NCBI GenBank assembly: GCA_947168365.1
Contig: CAMVLO010000013.1
Coordinates: forward strand, 10,416-74,415
DNA from: UBA3824 sp017541145
GTDB taxonomy: Bacteria; Bacteroidota; Bacteroidia; Bacteroidales; UBA3824
Direction of reading: 5' to 3'
Length of the DNA: 64,000 nt
How positions within the stretch are numbered: the stretch's first letter is position 1; each line of letters opens with the position of its first letter. The notes below the pieces were generated by a model. The model was not told the DNA's origin. It saw nothing but the letters and a program-made list of their open reading frames with translations, and did no database searches. This document shows positions 44,865-53,238 of this stretch, one piece after another. The translations under genes and the position numbers were made by a program.

Positions 44865-45476
44865 ATGGAATATATTCCTTCAAAATTATTGTCAGATGCA
44901 GTTGACCAATTTTCAAGATTACCGGGAATTGGCAAAAAAACGGCATTAAGACTTGTACTTGATATTATAAAACGTGACGAAAAAACTGTAAATAATTTCG
45001 CCAATTCAATAACAACACTGAAAGCCAAAATTCACAACTGCGTGATTTGCGGAAATCTTTCAGACGAAGAAACTTGTACAATTTGCGCCAATCCGAAACG
45101 CGATCACGGTATGATTTGCGTGGTGGAAAATATTCGCGATGTAATTGCGATAGAACAAACGGGAACATATCACGGCACATATCACATCTTGGGCGGATTG
45201 ATTTCTCCGATAGACGGAATCGGTCCCAACGAATTAAATATCCAACAGTTACAAAAACGTGTTGATGAAAATGAAGTTCACGAACTGATTTTTGCACTGA
45301 GTGCCAACATGGAAGGCGATACCACATGTTTTTATTTGAGCAGATTATTTAGAAGCAAAGTACAGAAAATCAGTCAGATAGCACGCGGAGTAGCGTTTGG
45401 CGGCGATTTGGAATATACCGACGAGGTTACATTGGCAAGATCTCTGGAATCTCGTACATTATATAGCAACGAATAA
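44865..45476 (+). CDS. recR: Recombination mediator protein RecR
   Basis: The N-terminal HhH region LPGIGKKTALRL is followed by the C4 zinc finger (CVICGNLSDEETCTIC), a Toprim domain (MICVVENIRDVIAIEQTG, then YHGTYHILGGLISPIDGIGP) and the C-terminal Walker-like YLSRLFRSKV region with RGVAFGGDLEYTDEVTLARS. Length is 203 residues, as expected. RecR with RecO (RecF) loads RecA at gaps during recombinational repair. It lies in an operon between an unknown membrane protein and a small hypothetical gene. Confidence 0.97.
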   Translation: MEYIPSKLLSDAVDQFSRLPGIGKKTALRLVLDIIKRDEKTVNNFANSITTLKAKIHNCVICGNLSDEETCTICANPKRDHGMICVVENIRDVIAIEQTGTYHGTYHILGGLISPIDGIGPNELNIQQLQKRVDENEVHELIFALSANMEGDTTCFYLSRLFRSKVQKISQIARGVAFGGDLEYTDEVTLARSLESRTLYSNE

Positions 45477-45493
45477 ACATAAATCTAAACAAA

Positions 45494-45829
45494 ATGAAAA
45501 GTCCAAGCAGCTATAAATTCAACATCTCAGAAAAAAACATCCAAATTGTAGACTCGTACAAAGTAAAAGACGAAAGAGAAATGAAAGTGATACTAAATTA
45601 CTTACGAGCAAAACGTAAATGTAAAAAAGATGTTTTGGAACAACGCTCAGAAAAAAGTCTGATTACAGAATGGAGAGCACACAATTTCTTATACTTTTTT
45701 CATATTTTTCGCAACAGAACTAATAATGTTGATTTAGATACATACAAAAGCAACAAAACTTACATGATTTTTTACCATATCATGAGTTTTTGTTATACAT
45801 TTATCAAACCGTTTTACAATTGCAAATAG
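45494..45829 (+). CDS. Small hypothetical protein
   Basis: This 111-residue basic protein follows recR after 17 bases. It contains EQRSEKSLITEWRAHNFLYF and RNRTNNVDLDTYKSNKT, a pattern I recall from small hypothetical proteins in several anaerobes, and ends in a hydrophobic, Phe/Tyr/Cys-rich segment (FYHIMSFCYTFIKPFYNC). No domain with a known function is recognised. Its stop lies 5 bases before the end of the convergent ptb gene. Confidence 0.5.
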   Translation: MKSPSSYKFNISEKNIQIVDSYKVKDEREMKVILNYLRAKRKCKKDVLEQRSEKSLITEWRAHNFLYFFHIFRNRTNNVDLDTYKSNKTYMIFYHIMSFCYTFIKPFYNCK

Positions 45830-45834
45830 TAAAA

Positions 45835-46734
45835 TTATTTTTTACAAACAATTGCCAACAAAATTGAATAATACTTTGACAAAATACTGTCAGCTCTGGA
45901 AGTAATTACGACCGGAGCTTTTGTACCTGAAAGTACAGACGCCAAAGTAGAATTAGCAATTTTTGTATTAGCTTTATAAAAAGCATTACCCGCCTCAATA
46001 TTTGGGAAAATCAAACAATCGGCATCTCCGTGAATTGAACCCTTAACAGACTTGATATCAGCCGCTTCCACATCAATAGCGACATCCAAACCCAAAGGAC
46101 CGTCAGCGATACAATCGAGTTGACCGCGTTCACTCATTTTTGAAATAATTGCTGCATCTTGACCGGCTGTTATCGCATTGGAAATCAATTCTGTAGCAGC
46201 AATTATAGCTACTTTAGGATTATTGTTACCCAAAATTCTCGCCATTTTTACCAACGAATTCAAGATATTGATTTTCTGTTGCAAATCGGGATTTGGCAAA
46301 ACAGCAGAATCACCAAAAATCAAAAGTCTGTTGAGATTCGGATTTTCCAAAACGCCGACGTGACTGATTGTACTGCCAAGTTGCAACAAACCGGTAGTGC
46401 GGTTGATAACGGCTTTCAAATATTTTTCAGAACTAATTAAGCCCTTCATCAAAATCGAGGCCTCTCCTACTGAAACTTTGCGAGTTGCAGTTTCAAGAGC
46501 GGCATCATCACTTGCGATGTCAAAAATTTCGTAATTGGACAAACAAATACCATACTGAGCAGCAACCGCACTGATTTTGCGTGCGTCACCATTCAGAACT
46601 ACATCCACAAATCCCTGACTGCGAGCCCTTTCCACAGCCAAAAGTGTATGCGAATCGTAAGGACAAGCTACTGACAATTTTTGTTTGCCAACAGACTTGG
46701 CTTCAGAAACCAATTGCTCAAGTTTTGTAATCAT
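45835..46734 (-). CDS. Phosphate butyryltransferase / phosphate acyltransferase
   Basis: The 299-residue protein belongs to the PTA/PTB family: KLSVACPYDSHTLLAVERA, SILMKGLISSEKYLKAVINR, HVGVLENPNLNRLLIFGDSAV, CIADGPLGLDVAIDVEAA, and the closing GDADCLIFPNIEAGNAFYKA. The MKGLISS and DGPLGLD forms point to phosphate butyryltransferase rather than Pta, which converts butyryl-CoA (or branched acyl-CoA) to the acyl phosphate. No butyrate kinase gene is adjacent, and ackA is 8 kb away. I chose the Met at 46734 because a TATTTTTG -7 element (46759-46766) includes the position of the in-frame Met at 46761. Confidence 0.85.
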   Translation of the reverse strand: MITKLEQLVSEAKSVGKQKLSVACPYDSHTLLAVERARSQGFVDVVLNGDARKISAVAAQYGICLSNYEIFDIASDDAALETATRKVSVGEASILMKGLISSEKYLKAVINRTTGLLQLGSTISHVGVLENPNLNRLLIFGDSAVLPNPDLQQKINILNSLVKMARILGNNNPKVAIIAATELISNAITAGQDAAIISKMSERGQLDCIADGPLGLDVAIDVEAADIKSVKGSIHGDADCLIFPNIEAGNAFYKANTKIANSTLASVLSGTKAPVVITSRADSILSKYYSILLAIVCKK

Positions 46735-46758
46735 AGGCAAAAATATTAATTCAAGCTG

Positions 46759-46766
46759 CAAAAATA
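46759..46766 (-). promoter_or_regulatory. -7 promoter element of the phosphate acyltransferase gene
   Basis: Reads TATTTTTG on the minus strand. It supports the downstream start codon at 46734. Confidence 0.45.
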
Positions 46767-46822
46767 ATCATAATTCTGAAGTTTCGGTATAAATTATGTT
46801 TTTTTTATTTGCAGAATATATA

Positions 46823-46830
46823 TACATTTG
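46823..46830 (+). promoter_or_regulatory. -7 promoter element of the GlsB-subtilase operon
   Basis: TACATTTG fits TAnnTTTG. Transcription near 46837 rules out an in-frame ATG at 46809 and favours the ATG at 46857. Confidence 0.5.
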
Positions 46831-46856
46831 CATTAGAAAAACAAAATAGAAAAAAT

Positions 46857-47126
46857 ATGGTACCTTTAGAAGAAATGGAGCATCCGGTATTATTCGTAAT
46901 ACTGGGTTTGTTGGCGGGCTATGTAGCAGCACGTCTCATGACCAAAAATGAAAAAGGTTTTGGTCTGATAGCCAACATGGTAGTTGGCGTATTAGGAGCA
47001 TTGTTGGCAGGATGGCTCTGTCCAAAAATCGGCATCACTTTTACAGATGCGTGGTACGGACTTTTCCTACAAGCCCTAATAGGAGCAATTGTAATTTTAG
47101 CAGTACTTAACTTTTTAAGAAAATGA
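46857..47126 (+). CDS. GlsB/YeaQ/YmgE family membrane protein
   Basis: The 89-residue protein has three membrane segments with the glycine-rich pattern of the transglycosylase-associated (GlsB/YeaQ) family: ILGLLAGYVAARLM, GLIANMVVGVLGALLAGWL and ALIGAIVILAVLNF. Small proteins of this kind are often induced by envelope or general stress, and their biochemical function is unknown. Its stop codon overlaps the start of the subtilase gene (ATGA at 47123), so the two are translationally coupled. Confidence 0.8.
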   Translation: MVPLEEMEHPVLFVILGLLAGYVAARLMTKNEKGFGLIANMVVGVLGALLAGWLCPKIGITFTDAWYGLFLQALIGAIVILAVLNFLRK

Positions 47127-48529
47127 AAAACTTAGGTAAAATTATATTGGCAACAGCATTAGCTGCTTGCACATTTTCAAATCAATCTTTTGCACAATAC
47201 AAAGTATATCCGGGAAAATACGCAGTAAAATTTACTGACAAAAACAATTCTCCTTACAGTTTGGAACGTCCGAACGAGTTTTTGACACAAAAATCGTTGG
47301 ATCGTCGTGCAAAATTCGGTATTAAACTGAACGACAGCGATTTACCTGTAAATCCTCAGTATGTAGATTCACTGAAAAGCTTGGGTTTTAAGATTCAAGG
47401 AACAAGTAAATGGCTAAATTGTGCCGTTGTAATTTGCGATTCTACAGATGTAGAAAAGTTGAAAAATCTTAGTTTTGTTGACTACGATTATGTTTGGCGC
47501 CAAAAAATAGAAAACGCACCAAAGAACCGCGAAGAAATCAAACGTCCGAAAATCAGTAAAAAAAGTCTTGACAAAACCATAAAACTTGATTACGGAAACG
47601 GACTCAATCAAGCACAAATGCTTAATATACAAGTGCTTCATAATTTGGGTTACAAAGGCGAAGGCATGGTAGCAGCAATCTTTGACGCCGGATTTTACAA
47701 AGTTCCGGAATGGGAAAGTTTTCAACAAATGATAAAAGACGGTCACATCCTCGGAACAAGAGATTTCGCAAATTTTGGAACTGAAGTTTATAATGCTGAC
47801 AATCACGGTATGAACGTATTGTCTTGTATAACAGGCAACAAGCCGGGAAAACTTATCGGAACAGCACCGGAAACTCAAGTTTATTTGTTCAGAACAGAAA
47901 TTAGTTCGTCAGAAAATATCATCGAAGAATTTTTGTGGGCATTTGCCGCAGAAGTATCTGACAGTCTGGGAGTTGATTTGATTCACAGCAGTCTTGGATA
48001 TTACAAATTTGATGATACGGACAAATCATACAAATATTCAGAAATGGACGGCAACACTGCAATTAGCTCAATAGCAGCAGATTGCGCAGTTTCAAAAGGA
48101 ATATTTGTAACAATCAGTGCCGGCAACGAGGGCAACGATCCTTGGCATTATATCACTTCGCCAGCCGATGCTGACAGCGTATTGTCAGTAGGCGCAGTTG
48201 ACAAGGACAGAAATCTCGCATATTTCAGTTCACGCGGTCCGTCTTACGACAACAGAGTAAAACCGGATGTTTGTGCCAAAGGTCTGTCAGCCGCAGTACA
48301 AGGCACTTCAAACCACATCACACAAGCGAGCGGAACTTCATTTGCAGGTCCGATTATGGCCGGAGCTTGCATTTGTTTGCTTCAGGCACATCCAAAAGCA
48401 CCGATTATGACTGTAATGAAAGCTGTAAAAGCTGCCGGTTCTCAATACGACCATCCGGACAATGATTACGGTTACGGAATTCCTGATTTTGAAATTGCTC
48501 ACAAAATTCTAATCAAAGAAGGATACTAA
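47123..48529 (+). CDS. Exported S8 family serine protease (subtilase)
   Basis: A signal peptide (residues 1-24, ending QSFAQ) precedes a propeptide-like region and a subtilisin domain. The triad is visible: Asp in AAIFDAGFYKVPEW, His in DNHGMNVLSCITG, and Ser in QASGTSFAGPIMAGA, with the oxyanion Asn in ISAGNEGND. Length is 468 residues. There is no obvious C-terminal type IX sorting domain, so it probably acts in the periplasm or at the membrane. It is coupled to the small GlsB-like gene by a four-base overlap, which is an unusual pairing. A strong terminator follows. Confidence 0.9.
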   Translation: MKNLGKIILATALAACTFSNQSFAQYKVYPGKYAVKFTDKNNSPYSLERPNEFLTQKSLDRRAKFGIKLNDSDLPVNPQYVDSLKSLGFKIQGTSKWLNCAVVICDSTDVEKLKNLSFVDYDYVWRQKIENAPKNREEIKRPKISKKSLDKTIKLDYGNGLNQAQMLNIQVLHNLGYKGEGMVAAIFDAGFYKVPEWESFQQMIKDGHILGTRDFANFGTEVYNADNHGMNVLSCITGNKPGKLIGTAPETQVYLFRTEISSSENIIEEFLWAFAAEVSDSLGVDLIHSSLGYYKFDDTDKSYKYSEMDGNTAISSIAADCAVSKGIFVTISAGNEGNDPWHYITSPADADSVLSVGAVDKDRNLAYFSSRGPSYDNRVKPDVCAKGLSAAVQGTSNHITQASGTSFAGPIMAGACICLLQAHPKAPIMTVMKAVKAAGSQYDHPDNDYGYGIPDFEIAHKILIKEGY

Positions 48530-48563
48530 AATATATTTTTTTTAACATATTTTTCAAACTAAA

Positions 48564-48612
48564 TGAACGAATACAATGAAAAAATGTAATTGTATTCGTT
48601 CAATTTATTTTT
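48564..48612 (+). terminator. Terminator of the subtilase operon
   Basis: A perfect 14-bp stem (48564-48577 with 48589-48602) is followed by a T-rich tail. Confidence 0.8.
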
Positions 48613-48635
48613 AGACAAAAATTCCAAAAACAATC

Positions 48636-49928
48636 ATGAACTTAACCTACAAAGAAGCAGAAAAATTCTTGTTTGAACAATTGCCGGTATTTGAGCGAAC
48701 CGGTGGCGATGCGTACAAACCGGGACTTGACACAAGCAATTCGTTGGACAGATTTTTCTGTTACCCACACAAAAATTACAAAACAATACATATCGCAGGT
48801 ACCAACGGCAAAGGTTCAGTGTCAAATTTTCTTGCATCGATACTTCAAGAAGCCGGCTACAAAACCGGATTATTTACTTCGCCACATATCCTTGATTTTA
48901 AAGAGCGAATAAGAGTAAACGGTAAAAAAATCGAAGAAGATTATGTAAAAGATTTTGTTAACAAATACGCTGACAAATTTTTACCGATGCATCCGAGTTT
49001 TTTTGAACTGACATCAACAATGGCATTTCAATATTTCAAAGAGCAAAAAGTAGATGTAGCAGTAATTGAAGTAGGAATGGGCGGACGATTGGATTCTACA
49101 AATATTATTACGCCGATAATCAGCACGATAACCAACATCGCACTCGACCACTGTCAGTTTTTGGGAAACACATTGAAAGACATCGCACGCGAAAAAGCCG
49201 GAATAATAAAACGTGGAGTTCCGGTTGTAATCGGAGAAAGCGACACTCATACAAATTCTGTTTTTTTGGACAAAGCATCAGAAATGGAATCGCCTATAAT
49301 ATTGGCATCCAACAAGATGCAAGCCACAATGGGAGGAACAACCGAAGACGGAAAACAAATTTTCAACGTCTTTAAATGCGGAACTCCTTACCTATCCGGA
49401 ATCAAAAGCGGTCAAATCGGTAATTATCAACAAAAAAATATAGTAACAACTCTTGCAACTATAGAACAACTGCAAAAACAACTGGAAATTTCTACACAAA
49501 ATATTTACGACGGATTTGAAAATGTTAACAAAAATACCGGTTTCTACGGAAGATGGCAAATTATAAGCAACAATCCGTTAACTGTTTGCGACACAGGACA
49601 CAATCCTGCCGGTTTCGAGTATACTGTAAATCAAATTAAAAATCAAACCTACAAAACATTACGAATTGTAATAGGATTTGTAAAAGATAAAGACGTAACC
49701 ACAATTTTGAAGATGTTACCGAAAAATGCGAAATACTATTTCTGCAATGCGGATTCAAAACGAGCTTTGCCGGCTGCAAACCTTATGAACATGGCCGCAG
49801 AATTTGGACTTCAAGGCGACGTCTACAACACTGTAAAAGAAGCATTTAACACTGCCAAAAAGGATGCTGAAAAAGAAGATTTTATATTTCTCGGCGGCAG
49901 CAATTATGTAGTAGCGGAGGCTTTGTAA
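48636..49928 (+). CDS. folC: Bifunctional folylpolyglutamate / dihydrofolate synthase
   Basis: FolC adds glutamate to dihydropteroate and to folates. The Mur-ligase-like ATP site is HIAGTNGKGSVSNFLASIL (about residues 51-69), followed by TGLFTSPHILDFKERIRVNG, VAVIEVGMGGRLDSTNI, ITNIALDHCQFLG, IAREKAGIIKRGVPVVIGE and the C-terminal CDTGHNPAGFEYTV. Length is 430 residues. It stands alone, converging with the 23S rRNA methyltransferase gene across 13 bases. Confidence 0.96.
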   Translation: MNLTYKEAEKFLFEQLPVFERTGGDAYKPGLDTSNSLDRFFCYPHKNYKTIHIAGTNGKGSVSNFLASILQEAGYKTGLFTSPHILDFKERIRVNGKKIEEDYVKDFVNKYADKFLPMHPSFFELTSTMAFQYFKEQKVDVAVIEVGMGGRLDSTNIITPIISTITNIALDHCQFLGNTLKDIAREKAGIIKRGVPVVIGESDTHTNSVFLDKASEMESPIILASNKMQATMGGTTEDGKQIFNVFKCGTPYLSGIKSGQIGNYQQKNIVTTLATIEQLQKQLEISTQNIYDGFENVNKNTGFYGRWQIISNNPLTVCDTGHNPAGFEYTVNQIKNQTYKTLRIVIGFVKDKDVTTILKMLPKNAKYYFCNADSKRALPAANLMNMAAEFGLQGDVYNTVKEAFNTAKKDAEKEDFIFLGGSNYVVAEAL

Positions 49929-49941
49929 AAAAACTCCGTTA

Positions 49942-51306
49942 TTACATCTTTAATTTCAATTGCGCAACTGTCTCAATATGAACAGAATGCGGAAACATAT
50001 CAACCGGCTGAACTTTAGTTAACTCAAAACCATTGTCAGTCAATATTTTAACATCTCGCGCCAAAGTAGAACTATCGCAACTTACATAAACCATAGTTTT
50101 AGGTTTCATCATCACAATAGTTTCCAAAAGCGATTTGTCACAACCCTTACGCGGCGGATCAACAACCACAACATCGGCTGTTACATGTTGTTTTTCAATA
50201 AGTTGAGGAATTACTTCTTCGGCTTTACCACAAATAAATTCAGTATTTTTTATACCGTTAATTTCAGCATTTTCGTTGGCATCATTGATAGCCTGAGGAA
50301 TAATCTCAACGCCGAAAACCTTTTTTGCAGACTTCGCGAGAAACAGAGAAATTGTACCAACCCCGCAATAAAGATCGAAAACGGTTTCGTTGCCACTCAG
50401 ATTCGCGAACTCCAAAGCTTTGGAATACAGCACTTTGGTCTGCAAAGGATTAACTTGATAAAACGACAAAGGCGAAATTTTGAATTTAATTTTACCAATA
50501 AAATCAGTAATAAAACCATTCCCGAAAACAGAACGAAATTCGCGACCCTTTATTACATTAGTATTTTCCTTGTTTGGCAAAATCGAAATATCTTTAATAT
50601 TTGGCAACGCCGTTACAAGTTTATTTACCAATTCAGTTTCGCCGGCAATAGAATCGGAATTTACAATCAAAGAAACCATCAACTCGTTGGTTGCAAATGC
50701 TTTACGAATCTGCAAATACCGAAAAACGCCCTGATGCAAAACCTCGTTGTAAGGCTCGATATTAAAATCAATAAGATGTTCTTTTACAATTTTTTGGATA
50801 ATACGGTTCTCCTCCACTCCTATCATACAATCCTGACAATCAACAATTTCGTGAGAACCTTTAGCGAAAAAACCGGCAACAATTTTACCGTCAGAATTTT
50901 TAGCAAACGGAATTAAAGCCTTGTTGCGAAAACGGTAAACATTTCCGCATCCCAAAGTATCAAACATCTGATAATCGCCGGACAACAAAACAGAATCCAA
51001 ATTCTTTTTCACCTTATTATTTTTGAAAATCAATTGCGCCTTGTAGTCCATTTGCTGAATTTGACAACCTCCGCAAACATCAAACAAATTGCATTTCGGC
51101 TTTACCCTAAGATTCGAAAACTTACGAATTTTATTCAATTTAGCGCGGGCGAAAGATTTGTGCGGCTCTGTAACTTCCACATCTACAACGTCTCCGGGAA
51201 TTGTACCGAAAACATAAACCGGGAAATTAGCATTCACAAAAGCAACTCCGTCGCCATCGGCACCGAGTTCAGAAATAGTCAAGGTAAGTTTAGAATATGG
51301 TTTCAT
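49942..51306 (-). CDS. rlmD: 23S rRNA (uracil-5-)-methyltransferase, RlmD/RumA family
   Basis: A TRAM domain (LTLTISELGADGDGVAFVN, IPGDVVDVEV) is followed by the [4Fe-4S] cysteines CNLFDVCGGCQIQQMDY. The SAM-dependent methyltransferase domain follows, with YQVNPLQTKVLYSKALEF, FDLYCGVGTISLFLAKSA, VVVDPPRKGCDKSLLE and the nucleophilic Cys in MVYVSCDSSTLARDVKIL. Length is 454 residues. The enzyme makes m5U in 23S rRNA (U1939 in E. coli RlmD). Bacteroidota often carry an RlmD/RlmCD-type enzyme, so the exact target position is uncertain. The promoter and tRNA-Glu lie just beyond its start on the opposite strand. Confidence 0.9.
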   Translation of the reverse strand: MKPYSKLTLTISELGADGDGVAFVNANFPVYVFGTIPGDVVDVEVTEPHKSFARAKLNKIRKFSNLRVKPKCNLFDVCGGCQIQQMDYKAQLIFKNNKVKKNLDSVLLSGDYQMFDTLGCGNVYRFRNKALIPFAKNSDGKIVAGFFAKGSHEIVDCQDCMIGVEENRIIQKIVKEHLIDFNIEPYNEVLHQGVFRYLQIRKAFATNELMVSLIVNSDSIAGETELVNKLVTALPNIKDISILPNKENTNVIKGREFRSVFGNGFITDFIGKIKFKISPLSFYQVNPLQTKVLYSKALEFANLSGNETVFDLYCGVGTISLFLAKSAKKVFGVEIIPQAINDANENAEINGIKNTEFICGKAEEVIPQLIEKQHVTADVVVVDPPRKGCDKSLLETIVMMKPKTMVYVSCDSSTLARDVKILTDNGFELTKVQPVDMFPHSVHIETVAQLKLKM

Positions 51307-51371
51307 AAAAATCTGAATTTTAAAAACTTTGCAAAGTTAATGAAATTTTTTGAAAAAAAGTTGAAAAAAAA

Positions 51372-51403
51372 TTTGGTGGATATAAAAATAGTATCTATCT
51401 TTG
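51372..51403 (+). promoter_or_regulatory. Promoter of tRNA-Glu
   Basis: TTTG (51372-51375), a 20-base spacer and TATCTTTG (51396-51403) form a perfect TTTG/TAnnTTTG promoter. The start of transcription would be about 30 bases before the mature tRNA. Confidence 0.75.
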
Positions 51404-51439
51404 CATCGTCAAAAAGATAGAAATGATGACTTTAACGAT

Positions 51440-51511
51440 GGTCCTTTCGTCTAGAGGCTAGGACGCAAGATTTTCATTCTTGTAACACGGGTTCGATTCC
51501 CGTAGGGACTA
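51440..51511 (+). tRNA. tRNA-Glu(UUC)
   Basis: A complete cloverleaf of 72 bases: acceptor GGTCCTT with AGGGACT, anticodon loop TTTTCAT carrying TTC, and T arm ACGGG-TTCGATT-CCCGT. The 3' CCA is not encoded (A followed by CAAA). The gene stands alone with its own promoter and terminator. Confidence 0.96.
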
Positions 51512-51513
51512 CA

Positions 51514-51551
51514 AAGGTTGATTTCCAAATGAGGAGTCAACCTTTTTTTTT
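51514..51551 (+). terminator. Terminator of tRNA-Glu
   Basis: AAGGTTGA (51514-51521) pairs with TCAACCTT (51537-51544), followed by a run of T. Confidence 0.85.
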
Positions 51552-51797
51552 GCTAAAAATTTTTGCAGAAAAAAATTAAAAACAATATCATAAGCATAAA
51601 AAATATGATATTTGCAAATATTAATTAGTCCGAAAATTAAAACCTTCATATCAAAACGTGAACTCCGATTTTTTTCGGATTCACGTTTTTTTTATACAAA
51701 TTTAAAAAATCTTATCGTTTTTTATCTAAGACAACTGCGGAGTTTATTCCGTTTTTTATATTTTTGTACACTTTTTAAAAATAAAACACTATCTAAC
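51552..51797 (+). other. Gap between tRNA-Glu terminator and DUF2807 gene: orphan terminator and a promoter element
   Basis: A second strong terminator sits at 51653-51693 (51653-51662 pairs with 80-89 of the same hundred, inner stem TCCGA/TCGGA, then eight T), with no gene in front of it on this strand. A -7 element TATTTTTG (51759-51766) probably serves the DUF2807 gene at 51798. The stretch 51553-51652 could hold a short RNA, but no good promoter was found for it. Confidence 0.5.
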
Positions 51798-52505
51798 ATG
51801 AAAAACAGAATTATAAAAGCAGCACTTACTCTTTTGGGTGTGTTGTTGATGACTTGCAAAACGCCGGAGGGTTCAGGAAATTCGCTTACTGTTATAAAAG
51901 AAATATCTGATTTCTCGATGATTACAATTTTGGGCGCAAAAAAAGTAACCTTGAAACAAGGCGAAAAAAATACAATAAAAATTACAGCAGACGACAATAT
52001 TATAAAAAATATTGAAGTCAAAATTATCGATGAGCGACTAATTGTTGGTCCGAACAAAAAGATGAAAGATACTGATATTTCTGTGGAAATTACTGCTCCG
52101 AAAATAACTCATGCAGAAATCAACGGCAATACAAAAGTGGAAATTCCAAACGGTTATAACACTCATAATCTGGAATTTGTACTGAACGGAGCGGTTGGAA
52201 TAGATTGCGATAATCTGATTTCTGACGGAAGAATCGTGATTAACAACAACGGCAGCGGAAGTTCTACTCTCGGCGGCAAAGCTGAAACTTTGGTACTGAA
52301 AACCAAAGGCTCAGGAACTATTCTTGCTGAAAAATTTACCGCTGACTCAATCGGCGTAAAAATCGACGGTTCCGGTAGTATTTATGTGAAATCCGACAAT
52401 TATCTGAACGTAAAAATCAACGGAAGCGGAAGTGTGATTTACGACGGCAAACCTCAAAAATTTGAAAAAAGAATCAACGGTTCGGGAAAAATTATTCAAC
52501 GATAA
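51798..52505 (+). CDS. DUF2807 (GIN) domain lipoprotein
   Basis: A signal peptide with lipobox LLMTC (about Cys19) is followed by a DUF2807/GIN domain of repeated beta-helix turns: FSMITILGAKKVTLKQGEKN, AEINGNTKVEIPNG, ISDGRIVINNNGSGSS, VKIDGSGSIYVKSDNY, VKINGSGSVIYDG. The NGSGS and DGSGS repeats are typical of these Bacteroidota proteins. The ATG at 51798 was chosen because upstream codons are not signal-like and lie before the probable promoter. Length is 235 residues. The function is unknown, and it is in tandem with another lipoprotein gene 19 bases downstream. Confidence 0.85.
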   Translation: MKNRIIKAALTLLGVLLMTCKTPEGSGNSLTVIKEISDFSMITILGAKKVTLKQGEKNTIKITADDNIIKNIEVKIIDERLIVGPNKKMKDTDISVEITAPKITHAEINGNTKVEIPNGYNTHNLEFVLNGAVGIDCDNLISDGRIVINNNGSGSSTLGGKAETLVLKTKGSGTILAEKFTADSIGVKIDGSGSIYVKSDNYLNVKINGSGSVIYDGKPQKFEKRINGSGKIIQR

Positions 52506-52524
52506 TCAAACCGATACAAAAACA

Positions 52525-53238
52525 ATGAAAAAAATATTAATTGGATTTTTAACTGTAATTACATTTGCAGTATCATGCAAAACTGCCGAAGTATCAGGGT
52601 TTTACAAAACTCAGGACTGCGGTGATTATGCTGTTGACTGTTTTATGTACAATTTTCATTCTGACGGAAGGTTTACTTATTGGTATTCCAACTCAATGAT
52701 TGGAGAAATTACGTTGTACGGTACATATTACATCTTGAAAGATACAATAAAACTAACGCCAAATAAATATATCTTTCACGATACTACAAAAATTGAGTAC
52801 GTACCGAAATCCAATCCGCAAAAAACAAAAATAAATATCGCGTTGATTCCGGGATTTTTGATAAACAAACCCGACACAATGCATGTGCCCTGGAGAATAA
52901 AAATAAACAATGCTTTTAGCTTCGATGAAACGGACGAACTTGGAAATTACACTGCTAATGTACCGGAAGTCAATAAGATAGAAATTCAAGATTACTCAGC
53001 AAAATACAACTTGGATTCAGATATGGAAGTTCAGATAAATACATTTTATCCGGACAAAAAAGACTGCGATATTAATATTTATCTGGCTTCTGATATCTTG
53101 GAACCCGTTGTAATTCCGCCTGTTAAAAAATTTTTGATAAAAGGTAGAAAATATCTTATTGCGCTCAACAACAGCGATTCCACAAGCAACAACATGTTTG
53201 AAGCGACAACAAATATTTACGTGAAAGAAAAAAATTAG
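52525..53238 (+). CDS. Hypothetical lipoprotein
   Basis: Start at 52525 gives a signal peptide with lipobox FAVSC (Cys17) and a 237-residue lipoprotein. The first part (VSGFYKTQDCGDYAVDCFMYNFHSDG, DTIKLTPNKY) resembles small beta-sheet proteins in which a value or expression is formatted, such as META/lipocalin-like folds, but no family is recognised. An earlier in-frame ATG (52462) would overlap the DUF2807 gene and lacks a signal peptide. Its TAG stop overlaps the stop codon of the convergent carboxypeptidase gene. Confidence 0.65.
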   Translation: MKKILIGFLTVITFAVSCKTAEVSGFYKTQDCGDYAVDCFMYNFHSDGRFTYWYSNSMIGEITLYGTYYILKDTIKLTPNKYIFHDTTKIEYVPKSNPQKTKINIALIPGFLINKPDTMHVPWRIKINNAFSFDETDELGNYTANVPEVNKIEIQDYSAKYNLDSDMEVQINTFYPDKKDCDINIYLASDILEPVVIPPVKKFLIKGRKYLIALNNSDSTSNNMFEATTNIYVKEKN

